DNA of 64,000 bases from assembly GCA_020226215.1 (NCBI GenBank), contig CM035235.1:73433283-73497282 (forward strand), written 5' to 3'. Made by a program: the position numbers and the translations under genes. Within the stretch, counting starts at the first letter, position 1, and every line of letters begins with the position of its first letter. Below the pieces are notes generated by a model. It worked only from the letters and a program-made list of their open reading frames with translations, made no database searches and had not been told where the DNA came from. This stretch comes from Sindora glabra. Taxonomy: Eukaryota; Streptophyta; Magnoliopsida; Fabales; Fabaceae. Positions 35,901 through 45,199 of the stretch are shown here, piece after piece.

Positions 35901-37370
35901 TAAAACGGGACGAGGAGTTCACGTACTCGGGTCCTTTGAAAAAACGAACGAGACAAGCATACGCACGTCAGCAGATAACAACCGCTGAGGAGCTAACAAC
36001 CGCTGAGTACGTCTACGGGCAGACCCAAGAGGCCCCCGTTGTAATTGAGGATGAAACACCCATAGAAAAAAACATTAAAAAGCAGTCTCAGAAGCCATCC
36101 CACAGTCCAAAGTTTCCAACTTCAAAATACCTGACCAAGGATGTCAGGAGTAAGATGATGCGATTAAAACTAGGCAGGCGATCCACAGTAAGTCATGTTC
36201 TATTTTGTTGTGGATGCTTTGCATTTACTAGGAAGTTTTATCTGTCGCCTCATCTAATCCCCTTGCCCAATCACCACATGCAGTATTTTTGTCTGGTCAA
36301 TCCCCCAGCAGGATTTGTTCATCACATTTGAGGAATTGGTGGGAGTTATGAAGGAGGAATCAATCACGAACAACGTATGTATCATCTGGTCGTTGTTCAT
36401 GCATTGTTGTTTTGTCATTAATCACACCTCTGTTCCTGTTACTGTTTCTTTCCTAAACACTCAATGCAGATCATAGATGCCCATGCCTACACTCTGAGCC
36501 TGGCTTCCAGGAACAGTGAAAGGAAGGTATTTGCCTTCGACAGCTGTTGCTGGGTAAGATTCTGAATCCATCTCGCTTATACGAATCACAGAAGGTATCA
36601 TTGATTCTGACGTAGGTTAAAACTATGTTGACAGTCTTACATTGTCAGCGACCTCAAGTTTCTCCAGGAAGCCAGGCAATACAAATTCGATGCACACATG
36701 GAGGAGGCAATGGCTGCCGATGTTGTTATCTTCCCACTGAACTCCACGGGCGTCAATGACTTTAGCAACCCCAACCACTTCACTCTTCTCGTCCTGGATA
36801 ATAAAGCGCGCAGGTGGACGCACTATAACTCGATGCGGCCGAGAAGAGAGGGGACACCGGATCCATATTTTCGTGATGCCACGATGGTGGTGAGTGATAC
36901 TAACTACATTGTTATTTTATTGACGTCACTCTCTCCATCAGACACAGTAACATCATTGTAGACAGTTGCATGGAGTTTTAACCTTTCATTTTTGTTGGTT
37001 TGATAACAACAGAAGGACTACTACGAGAAAAGGATGAATGAAATCCTCGCACGGGGTGGAATGGATAAGAGGGTAGGGCGAGCCACCTCAGGTCCACCGT
37101 TTGATATAATATCATACGAACGGTCACCTCAACAGGCAGAAGCATCGTAAGTAGCAAGGTCCTTTCTTACCGAATGTTAACATGGCTAGTGGGTACCAAA
37201 CTAACTCGTTACTATTTTCCAGGCAAGACTGCGGGATAATCGTGTGCTTCCATATAGAGAATGTATTCAACAATAAAGAGTTTCAGGAACAATTTCCCTT
37301 GGAAGAAGTGAGACGATACAGAGCAAACTTAGTTAATAAATTCCTCCAGGATTTCACTCTTCCCAGCTGA
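32949..37370 (+). CDS. transposon-borne protein with mobile-domain-like region, coiled coil and Ulp1/C48 protease-like domain
   Basis: Exons inferred at 32949-32963, 33433-34125, 34911-35036, 35269-36187, 36309-36374, 36470-36553, 36635-36889, 37013-37146 and 37223-37370; junctions are GT-AG and phases agree. The N-terminal part (exon 2) has the FWVLINAII...FNIGGDHLRITPASVKLIFGI pattern of regions paired with Ulp1 domains in plant transposons. Exon 4 is a charged coiled coil (RLRDQLTSANTELLRLKDEL) followed by a basic segment. The C-terminus is C48-like: NPNHFTLLVLD (His), WTHYNSM at the usual Asp position, QDCGIIVC (Cys) with Gln-rich PQQ before it. C48 proteases cleave SUMO or SUMO-like conjugates. 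Oddities: Asp is replaced by Asn, and a one-base frame change near 35792-35802 breaks exon 4 (stop at 35800-35802), so this copy is probably not fully coding. Stop TGA 37368-37370. Ulp1 capture is known in MULEs; within Harbinger termini it is unusual. Confidence 0.8.
33186..33336 (+). repeat. two hairpin motifs in intron 1 of the Ulp1-like gene
   Basis: 33186-33212 has perfect 11-bp arms (GTTACTGTTTC, 5-nt loop, GAAACAGTAAC). 33310-33336 has the same structure with one arm mismatch. They belong to the same motif family as the hairpins in the two tandem arrays. Confidence 0.9.
34226..34910 (+). repeat. tandem array, period about 158 bp, filling intron 2
   Basis: CTCATGTTGCTG-type starts fall at 34253, 34411, 34568 and 34726, with a partial copy at 34886: spacings 158, 157, 158 and 160. 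Each full unit holds a 36- to 41-bp hairpin, e.g. 34409-34449 with 20-bp arms, one loop base and a single arm mismatch. Unit sequence between hairpins includes GTCGCAAG and TTTATGGCGTCTCTATT. The last, partial copy ends in TTGTCCGCAG, which is the splice acceptor of exon 3, so the array supplies the 3' end of the intron. Confidence 0.93.
35090..35225 (+). repeat. hairpin motifs in intron 3 of the Ulp1-like gene
   Basis: 35193-35225 is a hairpin (CATGTTGCTGTTTT ... AAAACAGTAACATG). Two partial copies precede it: CATGTTGCTGT at about 35094 and GTTGCTGTTTCATAACAG at about 35147. Further half-motifs lie in later introns, at about 36438 (GTTACTGTTT) and 36943 (ACAGTAACATC). Confidence 0.85.
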
Positions 37371-37680
37371 AGTTGTTTAACATGCACATATATAACAATA
37401 AAGTTGGTTATTATGCACATATGTAAAACTAAATTCATGTTTTATCCCAAAGTCTTAATATTTAAAATTCAAGTGTATGTATAACTCAATTGTAAATGTA
37501 ATTCTTCTGTACAGATTAATCTTATATCCAGTTTATGTTAGCACCCAGACATCAGGTTGCCATGTGAATTACTCGCACACGTGTTGATGCTACTATTTTT
37601 TAACGGATACCCCACCCATCCAGTTGTGCGATACTATTATCGAAACCTACCACCAATGTTTGTATGAATGAAGGACAATC

Positions 37681-39160
37681 AGGTGGACACAGCCATCAGG
37701 GAGCAATACCCAGCAGCCAGGGCGATGTTGCTGTTTTATCCCAAAACAGCAACATCCCACACGAACACGTTTCTTGGACACACTGAGGAGAGGAACTTTT
37801 CAAGTGACGTGAATGACAACCTAGACCCGCCCCCCAGCCAATCCTTAACCTCCAGGGAGCAATACCCAGCAGCCAGGGCGATGTTGCTGTTTTATCCCAA
37901 AACAGCAACATCCCACACGAACACGTTTCTTGGACACACTGAGGAGAGGAACTTTTCAAGTGACGTGAATGACAACCTAGACCCGCCCCCCAGCCAATCC
38001 TTAACCTCCAGGGAGCAATACCCAGCAGCCAGGGCGATGTTGCTGTTTTATCCCAAAACAGCAACATCCCACACGAACACGTTTCTTGGACACACTGAGG
38101 AGAGGAACTTTTCAAGGTGACGTGAATGACAACCTAGACCCGCCCCCAGCCAATCTTAACCTCCAGGGAGCAATACCCAGCAGCCAGGGCGATGTTGCTG
38201 TTTTATCCCAAAACAGCAACATCCCACACGAACACGTTTCTTGGACACACTGAGGAGAGGAACTTTTCAAGTGACGTGAATGACAACCTAGACCCGCCGC
38301 CCAGCCAACCTTAACCTCCAGGGAGCAATACCCAGCAGCCAGGGCGATGTTGCTGTTTTATCCCAAAACAGCAACATCCCACACGAACACGTTTCTTGGA
38401 CACACTGAGGAGAGGAACTTTTCAAGGTGACGTGAATGACAACCTAGACCCGCCGCCCAGCCAACCTTAACCTCCAGGGAGCAATACCCAGCAGCCAGGG
38501 CGATGTTGCTGTTTTATCCCAAAACAGCAACATCCCACACGAACACGTTTCTTGGACACACTGAGGAGAGGAACTTTTCAAGTGACGTGAATGACAACCT
38601 AGACCCGCCGCCCAGCCAACCTTAACCTCCAGGGAGCAATACCCAGCAGCCAGGGCGATGTTGCTGTTTTATCCCAAAACAGCAACATCCCACACGAACA
38701 CGTTTCTTGGACACACCTGAGGAGAGGAACTTTTCAAGGTGACGTGAATGACAACCTAGACCCGCCGCCCAGCCAACCTTAACCTCCAGGGAGCAATACC
38801 CAGCAGCCAGGGCGATGTTGCTGTTTTATCCCAAAACAGCAACATCCCACACGAACACGTTTCTTGGACACACCTGAGGAGAGGAACTTTTCAGGTGACG
38901 TGAATGACAACCTAGACCCGCCGCCCAGCCAATCCTTAACCTCCAGGGAGCAATACCCAGCAGCCAGGGCGATGTTGCTGTTTTATCCCAAAACAGCAAC
39001 ATCCCACACTGAACACGTTTCTTGGACATAATCAGGATAGGAACTTGTCAAGCGACGTCAATGACCACCCGCACCCGCCCTCCAGCCCATCATAACCTCC
39101 AGGACTCAAAACCCATCAGTCTAGGCGATGTTACTGTTTTCGTCCAAAACAGTGAACATC
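37681..39160 (+). repeat. tandem array of nine 155-157 bp units plus a degenerate tenth
   Basis: Unit starts (GAGCAATACCCAGC) are at 37701, 37857, 38013, 38168, 38323, 38479, 38634, 38791 and 38948; a degenerate copy starts at 39103. Spacing is 155-157 bp. Copies are almost identical. Each contains a perfect 33-bp hairpin: GATGTTGCTGTTTT, loop ATCCC, AAAACAGCAACATC (first at 37724-37756). Outside the hairpin the unit is unrelated to the intron-2 array. Open frames through the array on both strands arise because 156 is a multiple of three; they are not supported as genes. It starts about 310 bp after the Ulp1-like stop codon. Confidence 0.95.
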
Positions 39161-39259
39161 ATCTAATACATTAATTAGGAGTATCAATGGAATTGCCATG
39201 AAAAAAAAAATGGAATGTATTGTTATATTCAGCCACATCATCTAATACATTAATTAGGA
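39157..39259 (+). repeat. short direct repeat next to the array
   Basis: CATCTAATACATTAATTAGG occurs at about 39159 and again at about 39238, about 79 bp apart, directly after the degenerate last array unit. The following 390 bp, up to the Myb-like gene, holds no other feature seen. Confidence 0.8.
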
Positions 39260-39646
39260 TCCGATGTCAGTGCCCAAAAAATAGGTGCACATACAGAAGT
39301 TCAACAGCATAGTATGAATTTAGTCAGTGTCTTGGTTCCTATTGACTACTACTTTTCTAGAACTTCACTGATCTGGAAGTAACAAACCATGCACATAAGC
39401 AGATCTGTACTCCTCTGGAAGGCTAAAAAAGAAATCAACTTCTAGGGGGTTGAGAGCAATCTTCCTAGCCGCTAGTCATAACTTGGGTAGGAGTTAACCC
39501 GTCAATCTTCATAATCTCACTTGTCACTTGCATCCTTCTCCCTGCAGAATCAGATTCATGTTGGAAACAAGACGCCAAGCGGCCTATATGTTTACTTGCA
39601 TCCTCCATCACATCACTCATTCGTGCAAATCTAGAAGAGAATTCTC

Positions 39647-40427
39647 TCAGAACTTCTGAATTTCTATCTTTGCCTTCTTTGACCTACGGTTTACTGGGGT
39701 GGTTGAGGAAGAAGTTCCCATTGGGGCACATGGAGGGACTGGGTAAGTGTCCTCCGCGGAAAAGGCAGGAACATTTTCTTCTTGCTCTTCTTCCTCTCTG
39801 TCCCTTACTTCGTCTTCTATCCCCTCTAATGCATCTTGGGGATTTACAGCCTCGTCTCCAATGGCTCTATCCTTCCCAAATATTTTGGCTAAATCATCAA
39901 AAAATGGAAATGACTTATTTCTTAAACCCACGGCATTTTTGTGGCTCTAGCATAAAAGAAGGGAAAACATAATGAGAGAATGTAAAACTTTAAAAGCTGT
40001 CACCAATAAATAGAATTATACACATTTACACTTATGTGCATAGAAGAAAAGGCATAATATAAAATATTACCTTCACCCATTCATCCCACACTGGCTTTGA
40101 GCAAGTTACGTACTTCTCTTCATCATTCCATCCAAAGCCGCTAGCAGCTGGACCAAGCATCTCCGCAATAGCATTATATTGATTCCTCAAATACTTGATA
40201 CGGGACTCGATGTGTGGCTTAGCCTTCATACCACACCCAGGAATCTTCTGATCCATAAGTTGTTCCAACCTGTTATAAGCTCCATTCTTGAACTGGCCAT
40301 TATCCGTTTTCCAGCCACCCAGCTCCACAAGATCCATCATTGCACCAATTAGTGCACGATCCTCAGCGCTTCCCCATCTTGTGCATCCTTCTAGATGGGT
40401 TCGCACCCTCACCACCTTGGTTGGCAT
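39647..40427 (-). CDS. Harbinger Myb/SANT-like DNA-binding accessory protein
   Basis: Two exons on the minus strand, 40427-40071 and 39946-39647, join in phase through a GT-AG intron to about 218 residues. The Myb/SANT-like domain shows RWGSAEDRALIGAMMDLVE, then HIESRIKYLRNQYNAIAEML, GFGWNDEEKYV and KPVWDEWVK. Exon 2 adds FDDLAKIFGKDRAIG, an acidic stretch (RDREEEEQEE) and a basic end (NRRSKKAK). In this superfamily the protein works with the transposase in DNA binding and nuclear import. Oddity: a second frame starting at ATG 40448 (MSQPKAQRNANQGG) runs into the domain and then goes out of frame just before RWGSAED, suggesting an ancestral start there and a small frame-changing mutation near 40360. 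The start used here is therefore provisional. Confidence 0.82.
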
Positions 40428-40677
40428 TTCTCTGAGCTTTTGGTTGACTCATCTGTTAAGAACGAAAGATGGAAAGACAGGAAACATAGGAATTCGTTAG
40501 AGCGGCATTCTGCTCATGATTTAGCAATTTAGGATGGTCATACTACCAGTTCAATAAAAAGCGAAGTCATTACTCCCATCTTATTACAAATTCAGATAAA
40601 AATATTACAAGAATAAAGTGTATATTATCTACCAATCCATAAATGCAATACAAGTGAAACACGCTACATAGTTTTAG

Positions 40678-42089
40678 CTAAACCCTATTCAATGACGTGG
40701 TGTCATGTAACCATGCATTGTACATCTCATTGGCAAGATCATGTCTGAAGGTAGTCCATGCAGCACTAGATTCCATAATTCCAATATTAAGTTCACCATT
40801 GTCTTCTTCCTCACCATCCTCAAGCAAGGGCTCCATGGGGTCCACACCCATGAATGTTCGAATGAAATTATGCATCAATGCGCAAGCCAGGATAATTCTA
40901 CCCACGGTTTTCCTAGGGTACCAAGTTGTACATCTTAGAATACCCCATCTCATTTTTAACAATCCAAAGCACCTCTCGATAACATTCCTTGCTTGCGAAT
41001 GCTTCATATTAAAATATTCCTCAGCAGATACAGGTTGCGCACCACTCTTCCACACACTGAGATGATATCTCTGGCCTCTAAATGGTGTTAGAAAACCCTC
41101 ACAATTCATGTATCCGGCATCACACAAATAGTAGTTGCCTATAATTAACCAACATAAGTGTTAGGTACTGTCATCTCAAATAAGCTCCTTGGTTCAGATT
41201 GAGCAATGTCAAGGTACCTATGGTGTTACCTTGTGGAACTTGCAAAGCATTTTTTCTAGAAAGTGCATCTCGAAGCACTCTATTGTCATGTGCGGACCCC
41301 TCCCAACCAGGCAATATATAAATAAATTACAAATCCCGCGTGCAAGCAGCTAACACATTAGAAGTGAGTTCTCCTTTTCTATTCCTGAATCTAGCTTTAT
41401 CTTTATCCCCAACACGAACCTTAATATGAGTTCCATCCAAAGCACCTAAGCAATTCTGCAGTGTGTATATATATAACTTGTTAATAGATACTGTATATAT
41501 TTATAAATATTTACGCATTCACCTAATCTTCCTAGAAATTCTAACTTACCTTAAACCATTTCCACCTCTCATCTTGGCAATTCTCAGTCACTGGCTCAGG
41601 TTTCTTTAGTAGAATATCATGGCATCTAAGGACAGCGAGGAGAACTGAATTGAAGTGCCTAGATATTGTCTCACCACTTCTCCTAAAGTACAATTGAGTT
41701 CTTCGATTTTTTGTGTCATGAGAAAGTGTGAATAGAAATAAAGCAACCATCTCCTCTAAACTAGTATTCCTATTTCCTTGTAACTTACCGACATCTCTAA
41801 GCATATCACATAACTTAGAAAAACAGGCTCTATTCATCCTAAGGTTGTCCAAGCATGCTAAGTCACTTTCTTGAATCATTGGCCTGAGATTCAAAATCCT
41901 AGCATAATATCTTTCTTCAGCACAGCTGTCAAATATATAGGACATAGGCTGAGGCAATCTAATGTCCAAAAAGGCCAAAAGATACAAGAATTCAGAAATA
42001 GCCTCCAAAATCATGAGCATCATCTGTGTGTATAATGCAATACATGTAGTAGCAATCTTCTTCCTTTTACTCAACGGTAAGCGAGCCAT
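40678..42089 (-). CDS. PIF/Harbinger transposase, three exons, one in-frame stop
   Basis: Exons 42089-41550, 41455-41230 and 41138-40678 (minus) join in phase to 1227 nt, 408 residues, a normal length for plant PIF transposases. It starts MARLPLSKRKK. The N-terminal half has the helix-turn-helix block (FSKLCDMLRDVGKLQGNRN). Exon 2 has CLGALDGTHI (first catalytic Asp) and the conserved LPGWEGSAHD. Exon 3 has YYLCDAGY (second Asp) and RNVIERCFGLLKMRWGIL (Glu). The enzyme would cut and rejoin element ends in the nucleus. One TAA at 41329-41327 interrupts exon 2 (codon 43), where the family usually has Gln (CAA), so a single C-to-T change explains it. Otherwise the frame is clean and all DDE residues are present. 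Introns are GT-AG. Confidence 0.9.
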
Positions 42090-42379
42090 AACTGTATGAC
42101 ATAGGCAAATTACATGCAAGAATGTTATAAGTTAGAAGAGCAATAAAAATATGGTCAGCCACTCTGAGAAATTTGAATGCAACAAACTCTATTCATCTTT
42201 TTGAAGGTAGTCAACAGGCAAACAACAACGATATTTTATCCAGAACCTCTTAGAAGCTCTGCCGTCATGGTTGGATTAAACATACCAGTTTGCTAAACCA
42301 TAAGCACACCATTCTTTGTCAAATTCCACAACAAGAGGAAATATAACGAGCACTGTCGTCAAGGCTTACCTTGAATCGC

Positions 42380-42500
42380 TAGTGCCGTTGCCCGGAACTG
42401 TTGCTAGGGTTTAGCGGAGATGGCAGAAGCTCGAGAACCAGAAATCGCTACTACCTTTGCCGGAGACTGCTGCTAGGGTTGAGAGGCGACGGGAGATGCT
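42380..42500 (-). repeat. degenerate tandem duplication in the transposase leader
   Basis: Two adjacent, diverged units of about 70 bp share GTTGCTAGGGTTTAG / CTGCTAGGGTTGAG and ATGGCAGAAGCTCGAG / ACGGGAGATGCTCGAC. They lie upstream (minus strand) of the transposase start and are GC-richer than their surroundings, which fits leader sequence. Confidence 0.55.
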
Positions 42501-42609
42501 CGACAAACAAAAAGGCATACAGGAAGAAGTGAATCCTTATATTCAAATTACAAGGGCAAAATTAGTATTAAGTAATTTTAGCAGGGTCATTCTTGTCTAT
42601 AAATTAGTT

Positions 42610-42667
42610 GAAAACGCAGCCAATAAAACTTACCGAGGGGGGGTGGGTAAGTGACCTCCTGCGTTTT
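42610..42667. repeat. nested hairpin near the right end of the Harbinger
   Basis: AAAACGCAG (42610-42618) pairs with CTGCGTTTT (42659-42667). Inside it, ACTTACC pairs with GGTAAGT around a G-rich loop. It lies about 110 bp from the right terminus. A role in transposase recognition is only a possibility. Confidence 0.6.
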
Positions 42668-42775
42668 ATAGGAAATACAAGTTCCCGGAAAGTTATTTTT
42701 CCTCCCATTTGGGCAACCAAACAACTCTGGGGTCGTTTATTTCCTGGGAAGTCCAGTTTCCCACGTTATTGCTGC

Positions 42776-42792
42776 GAACCAAACGAGTCCTA
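42776..42792 (-). repeat. right terminal inverted repeat of the Harbinger
   Basis: GAACCAAACGAGTCCTA, the perfect reverse complement of 32371-32387. Confidence 0.93.
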
Positions 42793-45078
42793 ATGACATA
42801 TAAGTTGATGGAATTGCAGCTCCTATATCAACATGCATCGGTGTAGAGGTGTAGGGGAAGGGGATACTTACTTGTATCGTCGATGGATGACCATAAGAAA
42901 TACTTTCATCATCATCCTCTTCCTCAAGCAAAATGGGATTCTTAAAAGATATGAAACTTAGGCTCTCCTACCACACCTAGGCTTAGGAATGAGTGATCTG
43001 GGTAATTCATTAACAGGATAAGCAAGCTGGGTAGCAATCATATCTTGATGCTCTCCTAGTATGTATAGTATGAGATGATATTTCCGATCCACTGTCTCCC
43101 TAAACTGATTGTACGGTTTAGAAGGGGAATCCTCAACATTAAGCTTGTATAGTCTCTTAGCTATATCAGCATACAAAGAAGTACATTTGATACATGTAAT
43201 ACACATTATATATTGAAGAAATCACAAAGAAAGGTGAGAACATCGTTGGTTACCACAAATCGTGGACAACCGCTAATTGAATGGATCTATCGTCTAGTAT
43301 GTCTCTAGTATCATGTCATATAGCCCGAGTCACGATAAAGAGCATCTGTCTCTATCTCAGTCAGCGAAAGTGTATTGTGCCATGCATTCCAAGTACTAAT
43401 AAATATCAGATACTCTTGTCGCTAGTCTTTTGATGTATTCCTTTGAAGTTGCAAGATATGACAAAAATCGAGATTAAATGGCACCTGTGGGATTGGTTGC
43501 CTTTGTCTAAACTGTCGAAGCACATGATCTGTATGGTGTCATTCCATGATGTGGAAGCAAGTGATAGGGACTGATGCCAGCTAAATGTCATGTGAGATTA
43601 GGTAGTACCCAGGTATAAGTTGCTATACACTAGGAATATTATAAAGGCATCAAATAATTTGCAATACACAAATGTAAAACAAATAAGCATATCATTAGAT
43701 CCGAGGTTGGCTTCATTGGATATAATAATGTAGTATTGATAACCTTATCGGCCCTCATCTGATCAAGCAATACATTGTACTAGTGTAGGGCCATCGATAG
43801 CGGTTGAAGAGGTAGGCCAGCGTTCTTTTACTTACGAGAAATAAATATTGTGTATAATTTATTTAAAGACTTTGAGCAAGTGTAAGAAATGCAATATGAA
43901 AATCATGTATAATCCATACTTGAAACCTAATGGTGGAAGCAAGGGGTAAATGTCTAGCCAAGGATCAGGATACAGTGATCTTGCTGGTGCTAGAGTGAGG
44001 AATCGACTCCACGTCCATAAATGCAAAAGGTGCAAACATCCACTAATATTATGCTCATCACATTTTGTGACGGTACATAACTCTTGATATAAGTATGCCA
44101 GAACTGCCAATCCCCAACTGTACTGATTAGTATCTATAAAGTTTTCCAACGACGGCAGATACAAACCTAATGGTGGAAGCAAGGGGTAAATGTCTAGCCA
44201 AGGATCAGGATACAGTGATCTTGCTGGTGCTAGAGTGAGGAATCGACTCCACGTCCATAAATGCAAAAGGTGCAAACATCCACTAATATTATGCTCATCA
44301 CATTTTGTGACGGTACATAACTCTTAATAGAAGTATGCTAGAATTGCCGATCCCCAATTGTACTGATTAGTATCTACAAAGTTTTCCAGCAATGGCAGAT
44401 ACATCAATAGCACTCTGTGATCCGAAGTGTCGGACATAAGATAACTGCCTATGAGTCTCAAGATGTAGGCACATGTAAAGCGTTGCATTTGTACATCATC
44501 TGTATTATCAGGTAAATGTTCAAAGGTAATTGCTAATCATGTGATGTTTAGACATTGGCCTTGCAAACATTCATCAGGCAGTTTCACCCCAAGTAAATAT
44601 TCACACACCCCTGGCTAATCAAATCCGATTCTTTTGAAAATGGGGATGCCCTCACATGATAGACCTAACTGGATAGAAACATCTTGTAGCATAATGGTAC
44701 ACTTTTCGGTAGAAGTGGGGAAAGTGTATGTCTCAGGACACCATCATTCAACTAGGACAGACACCATAACTGCATTAAAATTAAATTATCCAAGCCAACT
44801 AGCATCATAGAAGTCTACTTGTTGAAGATAAGGCACAATTACAAGTGGTGGATCAAATAACCGACCACCATGTACGACGCATCATAGCTTCAGGATTCAA
44901 TCCTCCTTTTACCATAAATAAAAAAATAAGAGTTAGAACATTTACAATGAAGCAATTTCTATGAAAGGATCTGAATTACCTTGTCTTGCCACATGACCTG
45001 TGAAATATATCTAGACTATAAGTATAAAAAAGACTCATCATCGGGCCCACTGGATACAACACAACGCTGACTAGCCAT
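42793..45078 (-). pseudogene. plant mobile domain (MAIN-like/PP7 long-form-like) gene of a MULE, degenerate
   Basis: The minus-strand ATG at 45078 begins MASQRCVVSSGPDDE. Recognisable blocks follow: WCPETYTFPTSTEKCTIMLQD near 44735 (the typical W-PETHTF...C-TLQDV motif), then LPSLENFIDTNQYSWGLAVLAYLY near 44150 and CLHLLHLWTWSRFLTLAP near 44020. Farther on, YHLILYILGEHQD and PRCGRRA lie at 43206-42958. Stops and frame shifts are frequent. Plant mobile domain proteins are a large family found both as host genes (MAIN/MAIL, genome stability and silencing) and inside MULEs; the order with the MULE relic upstream shows the latter here. The C-terminal tail is separated by the Harbinger and lies at 31945-32370. 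Confidence 0.8.
43923..44405. repeat. 240-bp tandem duplication in the plant-mobile-domain relic
   Basis: The segment starting AAACCTAATGGTGG at 43923 recurs at 44163. The first 163 bp (43923-44085 against 44163-44325) are identical; the remaining 77 bp differ at roughly ten positions. The duplication repeats the CLHLLHLWTWSRF block in the reading frame, so it is not part of the family's normal architecture. Confidence 0.95.
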
Positions 45079-45199
45079 TACATTTAAGAGCTATGAACTA
45101 TGTCAAATTGTATGAATTTAATCAGTTAGATAACTTTAAATTAATACAAGTTTTCTATTATGAAGCAAGAAAAATTTTAACTCAATATAATATATGAAG

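Larger units (their letters stand above)
32371..42792. mobile_element. PIF/Harbinger element carrying an extra Ulp1-like gene, 10.4 kb
   Basis: The 17-bp sequence TAGGACTCGTTTGGTTC at 32371-32387 is perfectly inverted at 42776-42792. Its GTTTGGTT core is characteristic of PIF/Harbinger termini. Further TTTGTTTGGTT copies are subterminal (about 32472 and 32527 on the left; GTTGTTTGGTT on the right, minus strand). Flanks read TTA on the left and TAA on the right, compatible with an imperfect 3-bp TWA target duplication. Contents: plus strand, a 9-exon mobile-domain-like/C48 protease-like gene (32949-37370) and a 156-bp tandem array (37681-39160); minus strand, a Myb-like gene (39647-40427) and a transposase gene (40678-42089). 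The coding frames are far better kept than those of the surrounding relics, so the insertion is comparatively young. Confidence 0.88.

Noticed and set aside
37668..38120. Long open frames on both strands through the 156-bp array
   Set aside because: They exist because the unit length is a multiple of three; the repeated peptide has no domain and the frame ends as soon as a unit of 155 or 157 bp occurs.
37681..39160. CRISPR-like look: regularly spaced palindromic words
   Set aside because: The intervening sequence is the same in every unit and the context is a plant transposon, so this is a tandem repeat, not repeats with distinct spacers.
40697..41065. Plus-strand frame of 122 codons
   Set aside because: It is antisense to exon 3 of the Harbinger transposase, which has clear catalytic motifs.
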